A stretch of 64,000 nucleotides of DNA from Alteromonas salexigens. Lineage in GTDB: Bacteria > Pseudomonadota > Gammaproteobacteria > Enterobacterales > Alteromonadaceae. How positions within the stretch are numbered: position 1 is the stretch's first letter; each line of letters begins with the position of its first letter. The notes under the pieces are model-generated. The model was given only the letters and a program-made list of their open reading frames with translations, did no database searches and was not told where the DNA came from. The position numbers and the translations under genes are program-made. The stretch lies in NCBI RefSeq assembly GCF_025628895.1, contig NZ_JAOTJC010000004.1, positions 424,388 through 488,387 on the forward strand, read 5' to 3'. Below, in pieces: positions 27,067 to 39,882 of this stretch.

Positions 27067-27216
27067 TCCGTTGCTCTCCGCCGTGTAGTGTTTTTGTGTC
27101 GGTCAGGGTGACGCAGAATCTGCATGATCCCCCTGCTGTAGGTGAGTTGAGTGCACCCTATTGCTGCCCGTGGTTCCCTTCCCCCCCCCGCAGCCGTTCT
27201 CTTAAACGTAAACGAA

Positions 27217-27232
27217 GGAGCCGGGAGGCTCC
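27217..27232. repeat. Small GC-rich hairpin in a gene-free interval
   Basis: GGAGCC-GGGA-GGCTCC, a perfect 6-bp stem, lies in the 300-bp interval between the VOC gene start and the atpC stop (27067-27366). The same interval contains a run of nine C (27181-27189) and the atp terminator. No gene is seen. Confidence 0.5.
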
Positions 27233-27321
27233 CTGTATGCTCACGGCGAAAAACGAACTGCTGTCAGTCGCGGGATCAGTATAGTCATAGCGCGTGTATA
27301 CGCCATACTTTTACAGGCAAT

Positions 27322-27346
27322 AAAAAACCCGGCCGGAGCCGGGTTT
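27322..27346 (-). terminator. Terminator of the atp operon
   Basis: On the minus strand AAACCCGGC pairs with GCCGGGTTT around TCCG, followed by a run of T. It starts 20 bp after the atpC stop, as expected for the end of the operon. Confidence 0.93.
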
Positions 27347-27366
27347 GCTTATAACTACTGAATTTA

Positions 27367-27783
27367 TTACTTGCGCAGCTTCTGAATAAGTCTCAGCTGA
27401 GCAATAGCTTCGGCCAGCTCTTGAGCGGCTTCGGCGTAGTTAAAGTCAGCGCCTGGGTTGGCGATGTGCTCTTCTGCACGTCGTTTGGCGTCTTCTGCTG
27501 CCTGTTCGTCGAGGTCTTCCGCGCGAACCGCAGTATCAGCCAGTACAGTGACGGTACCAGGTTGTACTTCCAGTACACCACCCGCTACGTAGATAACTTC
27601 TTCTTCACCGTGCTGTTTCACCAAACGCACCATACCAGGTTTAATAGCAGTGATCAGTGGCGCGTGTCCGGGATGGATACCCAGCTCACCTTCGCTACCT
27701 GTCACCTGAATGTTTTCAACGCGACCAGAAAAAATTTGCTGTTCTGCGCTGACTACGTCCAGATGCGTTGTCATTGCTGCCAT
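27367..27783 (-). CDS. atpC: F1Fo ATP synthase epsilon subunit
   Basis: 138 aa. The N-terminal beta-sandwich ([13 protein letters not shown] ... [24 protein letters not shown]) and the C-terminal helical hairpin ([11 protein letters not shown] ... [10 protein letters not shown]) match the family. It couples and auto-inhibits the rotor in the central stalk. The start at 27783 has AGGAGG five bases upstream. It is the last of nine genes in the operon. Confidence 0.97.
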   Translation of the reverse strand: MAAMTTHLDVVSAEQQIFSGRVENIQVTGSEGELGIHPGHAPLITAIKPGMVRLVKQHGEEEVIYVAGGVLEVQPGTVTVLADTAVRAEDLDEQAAEDAKRRAEEHIANPGADFNYAEAAQELAEAIAQLRLIQKLRK

Positions 27784-27847
27784 GTGAACCTCCTGATTAG
27801 GTACGTAAGCTTAATGTCACAGAGCTGGTGCTAAGCACCAGTCATGC

Positions 27848-29248
<1,401 letters not shown>

Positions 29249-29269
29249 TTATCTCTTCTAAACCTTTGC

Positions 29270-30130
29270 TTACACCGCTGCGGCACCGCTGACAATCTCA
29301 CTGATTTCTTGTGTGATTGCAGCTTGACGCGCTTTGTTATATACCAGTTGCAGATCATCAATCAGGTTGCCGGCATTGTCGGTTGCAGATTTCATTGCAA
29401 CCATTCGGGCAGCCTGCTCAGATGCAGCGTTTTCTACCACGCCCTGGTACACCTGAGACTCAATGTAACGCACCATCAATGATTCCAGGATTTCCCGTGG
29501 ATCTGGCTCGTAAATGTAGTCCCAACGATGCTTATAGTCGTCGTCATCAGACTTAGGCAAAGGTAATAACTGATTGCTCACTGGGGTTTGTGTCATGGTA
29601 TTGATGAAGTCGTTGAATACCAGGTAAACCCGGTCCAGCTTTCCTTCGTCATATGCTTTTAGCATGACACGTACTACGCCAACGATATCGCTGACGCTTG
29701 GCTTGTCGCCCAATCCAGACTCAGCAGCTAATAAGTTGCCACCGAACCGATTGAAGAAACTACATGCCTTTGCCCCTAACGCTGCGAAGTCCACTTCTAC
29801 ACCCTTTTCCTGCCAGTCTTTGACTTGCTGGGTGACGAGCTTAAATTCGTTGGTGTTCAAACCACCACATAAGCCCCGGTCAGTGGAAATCACAATGTAA
29901 CCAACACGTTTAACCTCACGCTCTTCCAGATATGGATGGCGATATTCCAGGTTACCGTTGGCAATGTGACCAATCACTTTTAGCATGCTTTGTGCGTATG
30001 GGCGGCCAGAGGCCATGCGTTCCTGCGCCTTTTTCATTTTCGACGCAGCAACCATTTCCATCGCACTGGTAATCTTTTGAGTATTCTTGATACTCCCAAT
30101 CTTACCTTTTATCTCTTTACCGCTGGCCAT
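29270..30130 (-). CDS. atpG: F1Fo ATP synthase gamma subunit
   Basis: 286 aa, the rotor shaft of F1. The long N-terminal helix ([29 protein letters not shown]) and the C-terminal helix ([31 protein letters not shown]) form the coiled coil. The central Rossmann-like part contains [12 protein letters not shown]. Normal length, and it follows atpA by 57 bp. Confidence 0.98.
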   Translation of the reverse strand: MASGKEIKGKIGSIKNTQKITSAMEMVAASKMKKAQERMASGRPYAQSMLKVIGHIANGNLEYRHPYLEEREVKRVGYIVISTDRGLCGGLNTNEFKLVTQQVKDWQEKGVEVDFAALGAKACSFFNRFGGNLLAAESGLGDKPSVSDIVGVVRVMLKAYDEGKLDRVYLVFNDFINTMTQTPVSNQLLPLPKSDDDDYKHRWDYIYEPDPREILESLMVRYIESQVYQGVVENAASEQAARMVAMKSATDNAGNLIDDLQLVYNKARQAAITQEISEIVSGAAAV

Positions 30131-30187
30131 GACTATCTCTCCGATTACTCAACGTATGTGCTGGCCATTACAGCCAGCACCCGGTGA

Positions 30188-31729
30188 TTACCAAGTTTGT
30201 GTCGCTTTAAAGTTTGTTAAAGCGTCATTCAACTTCGATGCAATCTCGTCGTTGTAGTTACCTGTTTCGTTGATAGTCTTCATCAGGTCAGCATGTTCGC
30301 TGTTCATGTAAGAGTGCAGAGAGGCTTCAAAATCCAGGATTTTGTTCAGCTCTACATCTTTCAGGAAACCTTTCTCTACCGCGAACAGGGATACACCCAT
30401 GTCGGCAATGGACAGTGGCGTATACTGTTTTTGTTTCATCAGCTCGGTAACACGCTCACCGTGCTCAAGCTGTTCACGGGTAGCTTCATCAAGGTCAGAA
30501 GCAAACTGCGAGAACGCCGCCAGTTCACGATACTGAGCCAGGGCCAGACGAATACCGCCACCCAGCTTCTTGATGATTTTCGTCTGTGCAGAACCACCAA
30601 CACGCGATACTGATACACCGGCGTTAACCGCAGGGCGGATACCGGCGTTGAACAGGTCAGTTTCCAGGAAGATCTGACCATCAGTAATCGAGATTACGTT
30701 GGTTGGTACGAATGCAGATACGTCACCCGCCTGGGTTTCAATGATAGGCAATGCCGTCAGTGAACCCGTTTTGCCTTTCACTTCACCTTTGGTGAAGTTT
30801 TCTACGTACTGCTCGTTAACACGGGCGGCACGTTCCAGCAGACGTGAGTGAAGATAGAATACGTCACCCGGGTATGCTTCACGACCTGGTGGACGCTTCA
30901 GCAGCAGTGAAATCTGACGATACGCAACGGCTTGCTTAGACAAGTCATCGTATACGATCAGAGCATCTTCACCGTGGTCACGGAAGAATTCACCCATGGT
31001 ACAACCAGAGTAAGGTGCCAGGTATTGCAGCGCTGCAGATTCAGACGCAGAAGCGGCAACCACAATGGTGTGCTCCATGGCGCCGTGCTCTTCCAGCTTA
31101 CGTACTACGTTAGAAATAGTAGAAGCCTTCTGGCCTACTGCAACGTAGATACACTTAATACCCGTGCCTTTCTGGTTGATGATCGCATCAATCGCCATGG
31201 CAGTTTTACCGGTCTGACGGTCACCGATTAACAGTTCACGCTGTCCACGACCGATTGGGATCATGGCATCAACTGACTTATAACCCGTTTGTACTGGCTG
31301 GTCTACCGACTGACGTTCGATTACGCCAGGGGCAATTTTCTCAACCGGTTCAAAGCTGGCTGCGTCAATTGACCCTTTACCGTCAATAGGCTCACCCAGG
31401 GTGTTAACTACACGACCCAACAGGGCGCGGCCAACAGGAACTTCCAGGATACGGCCAGTAGATTGTACTTTGTCGCCTTCCCGTAGGTCAGCGTAAGGTC
31501 CCATAACAACGGCACCTACTGAGTCACGCTCAAGGTTCAGTGCAATAGCATAGCGACCACCAGGTAGCTCAACCATTTCACCTTGCATTACATCGGCCAG
31601 GCCGTGAATGCGGATAATACCGTCGGTTACTGCGACGATCGTGCCTTCATTGCGTGCTTCACTGGTAACATTGAACTGTTCAATTCTTTTCTTGATCAGT
31701 TCAGCAATTTCAGTGGAATTAAGTTGCAT
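30188..31729 (-). CDS. atpA: F1Fo ATP synthase alpha subunit
   Basis: 513 aa, identical in length to the E. coli protein. It carries the non-catalytic nucleotide sites. Walker A is GDRQTGKT at 169-176. Also visible are the arginine-finger region ([12 protein letters not shown]-like, here [11 protein letters not shown]) and the DELSP-equivalent C-terminus. It lies 13 bp after atpH. Confidence 0.98.
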   Translation of the reverse strand: MQLNSTEIAELIKKRIEQFNVTSEARNEGTIVAVTDGIIRIHGLADVMQGEMVELPGGRYAIALNLERDSVGAVVMGPYADLREGDKVQSTGRILEVPVGRALLGRVVNTLGEPIDGKGSIDAASFEPVEKIAPGVIERQSVDQPVQTGYKSVDAMIPIGRGQRELLIGDRQTGKTAMAIDAIINQKGTGIKCIYVAVGQKASTISNVVRKLEEHGAMEHTIVVAASASESAALQYLAPYSGCTMGEFFRDHGEDALIVYDDLSKQAVAYRQISLLLKRPPGREAYPGDVFYLHSRLLERAARVNEQYVENFTKGEVKGKTGSLTALPIIETQAGDVSAFVPTNVISITDGQIFLETDLFNAGIRPAVNAGVSVSRVGGSAQTKIIKKLGGGIRLALAQYRELAAFSQFASDLDEATREQLEHGERVTELMKQKQYTPLSIADMGVSLFAVEKGFLKDVELNKILDFEASLHSYMNSEHADLMKTINETGNYNDEIASKLNDALTNFKATQTW

Positions 31730-31742
31730 GCTCTTATCCCCG

Positions 31743-32276
31743 TTATGCTTGCAACGCGTCTGCGAGACGGTTCAATTTCGACTTCACGGAACCATCAATA
31801 ACTGTATCACCGGATTTAATTACTAAACCGGCGACCAGGGCAGGGTCCACGTTACAATTAAGCTTCACTTTACGTGCCAGACGTTTTTCCAGTGTCGTTG
31901 CCAGCTCTGTTTGTTGAGCGGCGGTCAGTTCTGAGGCTGACGTGACGTCGACTTCCACTTCTTTGTCGTACTCGGCCTTAAAGGCATCGAACATAGCGGA
32001 AATTTCAGGTAATACTGGTAAACGATTATTTTCAGCCAGAACCTTCACCAGGTTCTGTCCGTGTTCGTCAAGCTGGTCACCGCAGATATTGTTGAATATC
32101 TCTGCCAGTGTGTCGGACGCGACCGCACCAGTCAGTAACTGATGCATGTCGTCATTGCGAACCACTTGTGCAGTAAACATCAACATATCCTGCCATTTGG
32201 CTACGGCGTTGTGCTCGACAGCAAAATCGAAAGCAGCTTTAGCGTAGGGACGAGCAACGGTTGTCAATTCAGACAT
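31743..32276 (-). CDS. atpH: F1Fo ATP synthase delta subunit
   Basis: 177 aa, the normal length. The N-terminal helical domain ([16 protein letters not shown]) binds the top of F1. The C-terminal part ([29 protein letters not shown]) matches the family and binds the b-subunit stalk. It is co-directional and 14 bp downstream of atpF. Confidence 0.97.
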   Translation of the reverse strand: MSELTTVARPYAKAAFDFAVEHNAVAKWQDMLMFTAQVVRNDDMHQLLTGAVASDTLAEIFNNICGDQLDEHGQNLVKVLAENNRLPVLPEISAMFDAFKAEYDKEVEVDVTSASELTAAQQTELATTLEKRLARKVKLNCNVDPALVAGLVIKSGDTVIDGSVKSKLNRLADALQA

Positions 32277-32290
32277 GGCTCATCTCCTTC

Positions 32291-32761
32291 TTAAAGCTCT
32301 GCGACAAGTTTTTCAACAATGTCGTTTTGCGCTTGTGCATCGATTTCACGTTGTAAGATCTGTTGTGCGCCGGCCACTGCCAGGGCAGCCACCTGCTTAC
32401 GCAGATCTTCTTTGGCACGATTGCGTTCAGCTTCAATCTCGGCATAACCAGATGCGATGATTTTTTCACGCTCGGCATGACCTTTCTGCGTTTCTTCGTC
32501 AACCAGTTGGTTGGCGCGCTTCTTGGCCTGCTCGATAATTTCAGCTGCTTGCGCTTTCGCGTCTTTTAACTGCTCAGTCGCTTTCTGCTGAGCTAGCTCA
32601 AGGTCTTTCTCAGCACGATCAGAAGCGGCAAGCCCATCGGCTATTTTCTTCTGACGTTCTTCGATCGCACCCATTAGTGGCGGCCATACATACTTTTTGC
32701 AGAACCACACAAAAACGATGAATGCGATAGATTGACCAATAAGAGTGGCGTTAATATTCAC
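32291..32761 (-). CDS. atpF: F1Fo ATP synthase b subunit
   Basis: 156 aa, as in E. coli. One N-terminal transmembrane helix ([25 protein letters not shown]) is followed by a long, charged coiled coil (about 30-140) that forms the peripheral stalk as a dimer. It begins [10 protein letters not shown], a canonical start. Confidence 0.98.
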   Translation of the reverse strand: MNINATLIGQSIAFIVFVWFCKKYVWPPLMGAIEERQKKIADGLAASDRAEKDLELAQQKATEQLKDAKAQAAEIIEQAKKRANQLVDEETQKGHAEREKIIASGYAEIEAERNRAKEDLRKQVAALAVAGAQQILQREIDAQAQNDIVEKLVAEL

Positions 32762-32807
32762 GACCGCTCCTCCTCATAAATGTTCGCTAATAGACTTGAG
32801 TTTAAGA

Positions 32808-33029
<222 letters not shown>

Positions 33030-33120
33030 TTACGTCTCCGATTTAAGTTATTTAAAGTTAAAGTTAAAAGTAAAACTCGTGTTACGCGTGTAGCAGCCAG
33101 GCTACTACACGCCTAATAGG

Positions 33121-33957
<837 letters not shown>

Positions 33958-34043
33958 TTAACCCAAATTGTAAAGTGTGAAAATCTGTTGAGTTCCCGGG
34001 AGGTACGCCGTTCTTATCGCACCTGTGTTGCCGTACGCGGTCA

Positions 34044-34436
34044 TTATTCTGATTGTTGCGTATTGTCCCGGAATAAGGCCAGCCAGTAGCTGACCGTCGT
34101 TATGACGTAGCCGATAATTACCGGCAGGGGAGATGCTTGTAACCCCATAAATGCCACAACGAACAAAATCATTGTCAGTGCCAGTTTTATTTTTGCGCCC
34201 TGGCTAAAGCTCCTTGCCACCAGATTACTCTGTCTGGCACCGGCGTAACGAAATGCAAAGCCGGCAAATATAAGTGTGGGTAGAATGCTGACCACTGCGC
34301 CACAGGCGAGCGATAAGGCAGTGTGCGCGTTACTGAAGACCACGCCAGCCAGAATCAGGATAAGTGCCGTAACACCTTGGAAAAACATTCCTTTTTTGGC
34401 TATTTTCTTGCCCTGACCCACCAGGTCTCGACTCAC
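34044..34436 (-). CDS. atpI: ATP synthase accessory protein I
   Basis: 130 aa from GTG 34436, which has AGGA nine bases upstream (GCAGGATGTCGCA). A longer TTG start at 34466 would leave only a 5-nt leader from the mapped-looking promoter and is less likely. Four hydrophobic helices (about 27-47, 53-73, 83-103, 107-125) follow a basic N-terminus. AtpI helps assemble the c-ring. It is first in the operon. Confidence 0.88.
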   Translation of the reverse strand: MSRDLVGQGKKIAKKGMFFQGVTALILILAGVVFSNAHTALSLACGAVVSILPTLIFAGFAFRYAGARQSNLVARSFSQGAKIKLALTMILFVVAFMGLQASPLPVIIGYVITTVSYWLALFRDNTQQSE

Positions 34437-34477
34437 TGCGACATCCTGCTTGTTCTTACCCAACAAAAAGCGTCAGA

Positions 34478-34505
34478 AGTATACTGATTTACCGATAATT
34501 TTCAA
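34478..34505 (-). promoter_or_regulatory. Promoter of the atp operon
   Basis: On the minus strand TTGAAA (34500-34505) and TATACT (34478-34483) are separated by 16 bp. The predicted start near 34471 gives a leader of about 35 nt to the GTG of atpI. The match to sigma-70 consensus is five of six and five of six. Confidence 0.75.
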
Positions 34506-34642
34506 CAATACATCGCGTGTTGAAAGTGAATCTGAAAATTTTCACGCAAACTATCGGATTGCGACAGCATTCTACCCTGAAAGTGGTTACTTTGCGACCT
34601 TTGCAAAAGGGGCGGGGAACACCCAGGTGTAAACAACCTAAC

Positions 34643-35524
34643 CTATTGAAATTTTGATATTATTCCATCGAGTTGTTCGAGGTCATTGAAGTTAATTACC
34701 ATCTTACCCTTGCCTTTGGCGTTGTGATCAATACTCACCGGCGCACCGAGGTTTTCAGACAAACGGTTCATCAGACTTTTGACATCCGGGTCAATGGTTT
34801 TTTCCGGTTTGGGTTTCGCCGGCTCCAACAACTTACGCACCAGCTTTTCTGTATCGCGTACTGTCAGCCCTTTACCTGAAACAGTCTGTGCCGCTTCTGA
34901 CTGCGCCTCACCATCGAGTGCCAATAAGGCACGGGCATGGCCCATTTCGATGTCGCCGTGCTCTACCAGCAGTTTTACGTCATCGTTCAGGTTATTCAGG
35001 CGCAGTAAATTGGTGACAGTAGTACGGGATTTACCCACTGCTTCCGCGACTTCCTGATGGGTCAGCTCGAAGTCGGACATCAGGCGGTCTAATGCCTGGG
35101 CTTCTTCCATGGCGTTAAGATCTTCGCGCTGAATATTCTCAATGAGCGCAATGGCCACTGCGGCTTCATCCGGCACGTCTTTAACCAGACAGGGGACTTC
35201 ATCAAGCTGGGCAAGTTGCGCGGCGCGCCAGCGACGTTCCCCGGCAATAATTTCATAGCGGTGATTATCTACCTGGCGTACCACGATGGGCTGAATCACA
35301 CCCTGCGATCGAATCGACGAGGCCAGCTCTTCCAGGGCATCTGGCGACATGTCCTTACGGGGCTGATATTTGCCCGGCACCAGATACTCAATGGGTATCT
35401 TACTGAGTTCGCTTTGTGGAGGGGAAGTATCAGAATGTGGCTGTTGTTTTTCTCGGTCAGAAGACTGGCTGGTTGCCAGTAACGCGTCTAAACCGCGCCC
35501 CAGGCCTCTTTTTTTCGCTGACAT
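34643..35524 (-). CDS. parB: Chromosome partitioning protein ParB (CTP-dependent parS-binding clamp)
   Basis: 293 aa. N-terminal ParB/CTPase domain with GKYQPRK and GERRWRAAQLA (about 95-105); helix-turn-helix LTHQEVAEAVGKSRTTVTNLLRL; C-terminal dimerisation domain ending at the stop. It loads at parS sites and spreads, marking the origin region for ParA. Two parS sites are present in recF, 14-16 kb away. It follows parA by 42 bp. Confidence 0.96.
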   Translation of the reverse strand: MSAKKRGLGRGLDALLATSQSSDREKQQPHSDTSPPQSELSKIPIEYLVPGKYQPRKDMSPDALEELASSIRSQGVIQPIVVRQVDNHRYEIIAGERRWRAAQLAQLDEVPCLVKDVPDEAAVAIALIENIQREDLNAMEEAQALDRLMSDFELTHQEVAEAVGKSRTTVTNLLRLNNLNDDVKLLVEHGDIEMGHARALLALDGEAQSEAAQTVSGKGLTVRDTEKLVRKLLEPAKPKPEKTIDPDVKSLMNRLSENLGAPVSIDHNAKGKGKMVINFNDLEQLDGIISKFQ

Positions 35525-35566
35525 AGTATCCTCAAATGCCGGCTCCTGCCGGCCATCCCGTGTTGC

Positions 35567-36367
35567 TTAACTGGCTTTCGCCGGGGGCTGTGCCGATTTA
35601 TCCCGGCGGCGCAGAATTTCACCGGCCAGAGCCAGGTAGGCTTTGGCACCAGTAGACGATTTATCATAATACATTGCCGGCGCGCCGAAACTGGGCGCTT
35701 CGGCCAATCGCACGTTACGTGGGATTACCGTGCGGTAAACCTGCTCACCGAAGTGGCGCTTCAGTTGCTCAGACACGTCATTGGCAAGCCGGTTACGCGG
35801 ATCATACATGGTTCTGAGAACGCCTTCTATGGTTAGGTTTGGATTCACCACCGAGGCTAACTTTTGAATTGTGTCCATTAATGCCGTCAGACCTTCCAGT
35901 GCATAATATTCGCACTGCATCGGCACCATCACCGAGTCTGCGGCAGCCAGCGCGTTAACCGTTAACTGGTTCAGCGAGGGCGGGCAGTCGATGAACACAA
36001 AATCGTAATAGTTCATGACGGGCTTTAGCGCATTGCGTAATCGAACCTCACGGGCAAAACACTCCATGAGCTTGATTTCAGCGGCAGTAACATCGCCGTT
36101 GGCGGCAATGAGATCGTATTTGCCCGACGTATTGCGCACAATCACTTCGTCTGCGGGCTTTTCTTCAATCAGTAATTCATACGCAGTAGCATCTACATCA
36201 TACTTGTCCACACCACTGCCCATGGTGGCGTTGCCCTGCGGATCCAAATCGATTAACAGCACCTTGCGCTTAGTGGCGGCCATGGAGGCGGCCACGTTGA
36301 CTGCGGTGGTGGTCTTTCCCACACCACCTTTCTGATTCGCTATCGCAATAACCTTTGCCACTTTCAA
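35567..36367 (-). CDS. parA: Chromosome partitioning ATPase ParA (Soj-like)
   Basis: 266 aa, lacking an N-terminal DNA-binding extension, as in chromosomal ParA/Soj. The deviant Walker [11 protein letters not shown] begins near residue 14. The Walker B region is [10 protein letters not shown], and a [14 protein letters not shown] segment is conserved. It binds DNA non-specifically when ATP-bound and moves ParB-parS complexes. It follows rsmG by 5 bp. Confidence 0.97.
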   Translation of the reverse strand: MKVAKVIAIANQKGGVGKTTTAVNVAASMAATKRKVLLIDLDPQGNATMGSGVDKYDVDATAYELLIEEKPADEVIVRNTSGKYDLIAANGDVTAAEIKLMECFAREVRLRNALKPVMNYYDFVFIDCPPSLNQLTVNALAAADSVMVPMQCEYYALEGLTALMDTIQKLASVVNPNLTIEGVLRTMYDPRNRLANDVSEQLKRHFGEQVYRTVIPRNVRLAEAPSFGAPAMYYDKSSTGAKAYLALAGEILRRRDKSAQPPAKAS

Positions 36368-36372
36368 TCCCG

Positions 36373-37026
36373 TTACGCTTTTGTGATCGTTACCAGATGT
36401 CTCTCGCCTTCGAGGCCCGGTACTGTCAGGTTGTGCACCTTTGTGATCTGAAAGTGATCACTTACTTCGTCTATTTCCGACTGGGGGAACTGCCCTTTGA
36501 GCGCGAGAAACTCACCCTGAGAATCTACCAGATGCGCGCACCAGTGCAACATATCTTTTAACGAGGCAAAGGCGCGACTGATAACCCCGTCGTAGGGAGT
36601 GTCAGGTTGATGTTTTTCTACCCGGGTCTGCAGTGGCGTGGCATTGGTAACGCCCAGCGCATACAGCGACTGCGTCATAAAACGCACCCGTTTACCCAGA
36701 CTGTCCAGCAGGGTGAACTGCACATCCGGCAGTACTATGGCCAGTGGGATACCCGGCAAGCCCGGCCCGGTGCCTACATCGATCACCTGACTCCCGGAAA
36801 TAAAGGGTTTCACCGCCAGAGAGTCGAGCAGGTGTCTGACCACCATGTCTTTTGGCTCGCGCACCGAAGTCAGGTTGTAGGCTTTGTTCCATTTGTTGAT
36901 AAGCAGCACGTACTCAATGAGCTGACTCCGCTGATTATCGGTGATACCGGACAGACCCAGCTTCTCAATACCGTCGTCCAGTAAGGCTCGCAGTTCCCCG
37001 GCGTTTACATTATTCATTTCACTCAC
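36373..37026 (-). CDS. rsmG: 16S rRNA (guanine527-N7)-methyltransferase
   Basis: 217 aa. Class I SAM-dependent fold with [21 protein letters not shown], the cofactor loop, and a central [11 protein letters not shown]. Its product makes m7G527 in 16S rRNA. The rsmG-mnmG order (formerly gidB-gidA) is conserved. The start overlaps the mnmG stop by 4 bp (ATGA). Confidence 0.97.
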   Translation of the reverse strand: MSEMNNVNAGELRALLDDGIEKLGLSGITDNQRSQLIEYVLLINKWNKAYNLTSVREPKDMVVRHLLDSLAVKPFISGSQVIDVGTGPGLPGIPLAIVLPDVQFTLLDSLGKRVRFMTQSLYALGVTNATPLQTRVEKHQPDTPYDGVISRAFASLKDMLHWCAHLVDSQGEFLALKGQFPQSEIDEVSDHFQITKVHNLTVPGLEGERHLVTITKA

Positions 37027-38924
37027 GCACTTTTCGCTTCATGTTTACGTAACATGCCGTGTTTTTTCAGATACACCAGTAACAGCGAGATAGCCGCCGG
37101 CGTCACACCTGAGATCCGTGACGCTTTGCCAATAGTCTCTGGGCGCGCTTCGGACAGCTTTGCTACGACTTCGTTTGACAAGCCAGAGATTTGGGCAAAA
37201 TCGAAATCCACGGGTAACAGGGTGTTTTCATGACGCTGCGCCTTGGCAATTTCGTCCAGTTGACGGGCGATATAGCCAGCGTACTTAATTTGAATTTCGA
37301 CCTGTTCGGCGGCAATGGGATCCTGCAGGCGCGGACCCAGCGATTCAATTTCCATTAGCTGGCTGTAAGTCATTTCCGGACGCCGGATTAACTCTTCCAG
37401 CGAGTGTTCCCGGCTGACCGGATTTTTCAGCATATCATTAAGTTGTGGCGCGGCAGCATGCTCGGGGTGGATATACTGAGCCCGCAAACGTCCCAGCTCT
37501 TGCTCTACCTGTTCCCTCTTCTGATTAAACGCCTGCCAGCGATCATCGTCCACCAGCCCGATCTCACGACCCAGCGCAGTTAACCGGCTGTCGGCGTTAT
37601 CTTCACGCAGTAACAGGCGGTATTCGGCCCGGCTAGTAAACATGCGGTAAGGTTCTTTAGTGCCCATGGTGGCCAGATCGTCGATCAGCACACCCATGTA
37701 AGCCTGGTCGCGACGCAGGATCATCGGATCTTTCTGTTGTACCTGCAAAGCCGCGTTAGCGCCGGCTACCAGCCCCTGTGCACCGGCTTCTTCATAGCCG
37801 GTGGTGCCGTTAATCTGGCCGGCAAAGAACAATCCGTCGATAAATTTGGTCTCCAGCGTCTGGCGCAGATCCCGGGGATCGAAGAAATCATATTCAATAG
37901 CATAACCCGGGCGGACTATGTGCGCGTTCTCAAAGCCGCGAATCGACCGGACCATCGCCATCTGCACATCAAAGGGCAGGCTGGTTGAGATGCCGTTCGG
38001 ATATACTTCGATGCTGTTCAGGCCTTCCGGTTCAACGAAGATCTGATGCGAGCCTTTGTCGGCAAAACGCATAATTTTATCTTCGATACTGGGGCAATAC
38101 CGCGGCCCCACGCCTTCGATGAGACCGGTGTACATTGGGGAGCGGTCTAGTCCACTGCGAATGATCTCGTGGGTATTTTCGTTGGTGTGGGTGATGTAAC
38201 ACGGTATTTGACGGGGATGCATCGAGCGATCACCCATGAACGACACGACCGGCACTGGATCGTCACCAGGCTGCTCCTGCATGACGCTGAAGTCCAGGCT
38301 GCGTGCATCAAGCCGGGCAGGGGTGCCGGTTTTCAGGCGATCGACCCGGAAGGGCAAGGCCCGCAGGCGGTCGGCTAGTGCGATAGACGGCGGATCGCCT
38401 GCCCGCCCACCGCGGTAATTTTCAAGCCCAATGTGAATCGTTCCGCCCAGGAACGTCCCTACAGTGAGTACCACGGTTTTTGCACTGAATTTAAGGCCCA
38501 TCTGCGTGACGACACCGGTGACGCGATCGTTTTCCACGATCAGATCATCCACGCTCTGCTGGAACAGGGTCAGGTTGGGCTGGCTTTCAACAGTTTTACG
38601 AATGGCATGCCGGTACAGCGTGCGATCAGCCTGGGCGCGGGTTGCCCGGACGGCCGGGCCTTTACTGGAATTCAGGGTACGAAACTGGATCCCGGCATGA
38701 TCCGTGGCCAGGCCCATAGCACCGCCCAAGGCATCAATTTCTTTCACCAGATGACCTTTGCCGATCCCGCCGATCGCAGGATTACAGGACATTTGTCCAA
38801 TGGTTTCAATGTTATGGGTCAGCAGCAGGGTGTTTACACCCATACGAGCTGAAGCCAAGGCAGCCTCGGTACCGGCATGACCGCCACCGACTACAATGAC
38901 ATCGAACGCTTGTTGATAAAACAT
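37023..38924 (-). CDS. mnmG: tRNA uridine-5-carboxymethylaminomethyl synthesis enzyme MnmG
   Basis: 633 aa. The FAD-binding N-terminal motif is [19 protein letters not shown]. Conserved elements [18 protein letters not shown] and [22 protein letters not shown] carry the NAD/FAD folding region, and the C-terminal helical domain ends before the ATGA overlap. With MnmE it installs cmnm5 groups on U34 of several tRNAs. Its gene begins 139 bp from the first GATC of oriC, the classic gidA position. Confidence 0.98.
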   Translation of the reverse strand: MFYQQAFDVIVVGGGHAGTEAALASARMGVNTLLLTHNIETIGQMSCNPAIGGIGKGHLVKEIDALGGAMGLATDHAGIQFRTLNSSKGPAVRATRAQADRTLYRHAIRKTVESQPNLTLFQQSVDDLIVENDRVTGVVTQMGLKFSAKTVVLTVGTFLGGTIHIGLENYRGGRAGDPPSIALADRLRALPFRVDRLKTGTPARLDARSLDFSVMQEQPGDDPVPVVSFMGDRSMHPRQIPCYITHTNENTHEIIRSGLDRSPMYTGLIEGVGPRYCPSIEDKIMRFADKGSHQIFVEPEGLNSIEVYPNGISTSLPFDVQMAMVRSIRGFENAHIVRPGYAIEYDFFDPRDLRQTLETKFIDGLFFAGQINGTTGYEEAGAQGLVAGANAALQVQQKDPMILRRDQAYMGVLIDDLATMGTKEPYRMFTSRAEYRLLLREDNADSRLTALGREIGLVDDDRWQAFNQKREQVEQELGRLRAQYIHPEHAAAPQLNDMLKNPVSREHSLEELIRRPEMTYSQLMEIESLGPRLQDPIAAEQVEIQIKYAGYIARQLDEIAKAQRHENTLLPVDFDFAQISGLSNEVVAKLSEARPETIGKASRISGVTPAAISLLLVYLKKHGMLRKHEAKSA

Positions 38925-39101
38925 GAAAAACCTCGTAAACCTGATGAATCCAGTCTCTTCCGGCCAGTCAGTGCTGTCAGAAAAAGGGCGCGTATTTTAG
39001 CTGATGTGAGCGCTAATGGAAATGGCTAAATATTCTTCAGTGAGATGCAGAAAAGAGAAAGTGGATCGCTTTAGTGATCTTAAGATCTATGTAGATCTCT
39101 T

Positions 39102-39117
39102 TATTTTTATATTTATT
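39102..39117. repeat. AT-only 16-mer, copy 1 (DNA-unwinding-element candidate)
   Basis: TATTTTTATATTTATT, identical to 39509-39524. It directly overlaps the 13-mer-like region beside mnmG and is the prime site for duplex melting. Confidence 0.75.
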
Positions 39118-39508
39118 AAGATCGCCAATATCTGTTGATAAGCCTGTTTTTCCGATTAAAACCATCAGGTTATAGCGATCACAACATTGTTAACTAAGGA
39201 TCGGTTTCCCCCTTGTGATCCTGTGCATAACCGGTGTATTTATCCACAACGCGATTCTTCTGAAAAACTGTCCCGTTGGAGATCAAAGCTTATACACAGT
39301 GGATCAGAGGATCCTATCCACAGGGCTGATCATGATGTGATCAGGTTGGGGATAAGATGTTCGCTGGATCGCAATAGTGATCAAAAAAAGCCCGCTGTAT
39401 AAGGGTTTGATCGCGATCCCACTGTGGATGAGATCTTTTCCACAATAAGACGCAATTCTGATCTGCACGGGATAAAGCGTGCTGTGAATAAACTGATCAC
39501 ACAGTAAA

Positions 39509-39524
39509 TATTTTTATATTTATT
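39509..39524. repeat. AT-only 16-mer, copy 2
   Basis: Identical to 39102-39117, at the far side of the DnaA-box array, 18 bp beyond the box at 39483-39491. The two copies bracket about 390 bp of boxes and GATC sites. Confidence 0.75.
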
Positions 39525-39667
39525 GTGACAAAACGTGTAAAACCACGGTTTTCGTGCGGCTGCGCCGGCCAATACTCTGTCAATTAAGCCAGCGTATACC
39601 CCTCTGACGCAAAGTCGTCGGTATCCTGATCTAATGCGCAATACTGTTTAGGAAGGAGAGGATCCCG

Positions 39668-39853
39668 GTGTTGAACAGGGCAATGAGGATAGCGTTGAGA
39701 CGACTGGATTGGAATATGTCCGCATGGCGTGGCTACCTGAGGGAATGGCCACAGCCAAAGTCTCTGGCGCAATTACGCATAATGAGGCTGATACACGCGC
39801 GTGCTGTGCGCTATGGCTTAATAAATTCCACAGACGCGCGCAGATACAAATAA
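39668..39853 (+). CDS. Possible small basic protein between oriC and dnaC
   Basis: 61 codons from GTG 39668 with AAGGAG nine bases upstream. The predicted protein is strongly basic and tryptophan-rich (for example RLDWNMSAWRGYLREWPQP), with no recognisable domain. It reads towards dnaC on the opposite strand. Only the strong ribosome-binding site and clean frame support it. A chance ORF is quite possible. Confidence 0.3.
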   Translation: MLNRAMRIALRRLDWNMSAWRGYLREWPQPKSLAQLRIMRLIHARAVRYGLINSTDARRYK

Positions 39854-39882
39854 ACAGCGGGGTAATTTAACTGACAGGCTTG

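Larger units (their letters stand above)
39064..39524. other. oriC: oriC, predicted chromosomal replication origin
   Basis: A gene-free stretch between mnmG and the dnaC gene holds 20 GATC sites between 39064 and 39498, where about two are expected by chance. DnaA boxes (TTWTNCACA-like) are at 39222-39230(-), 39240-39248(+, exact TTATCCACA), 39290-39298(+), 39436-39444(+) and 39483-39491(-). Weaker ones are at 39133-39141(-), 39314-39322(+), 39347-39355(-) and 39423-39431(-). An AT-rich block with a GATCTCTTTATTT 13-mer match lies at 39076-39120 on the mnmG side, the E. coli layout. A second AT block lies at 39502-39525. Initiation should depend on DnaA and be governed by Dam/SeqA-type methylation. 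The rest of the 958-bp interval (38925-39882) holds only a possible small ORF. Confidence 0.93.

Noticed and set aside
27067-27366. Possible small gene or RNA between the VOC gene and atpC
   Set aside because: Only the atp terminator, a small hairpin and a C-run are seen; no promoter-terminator pair or convincing frame.
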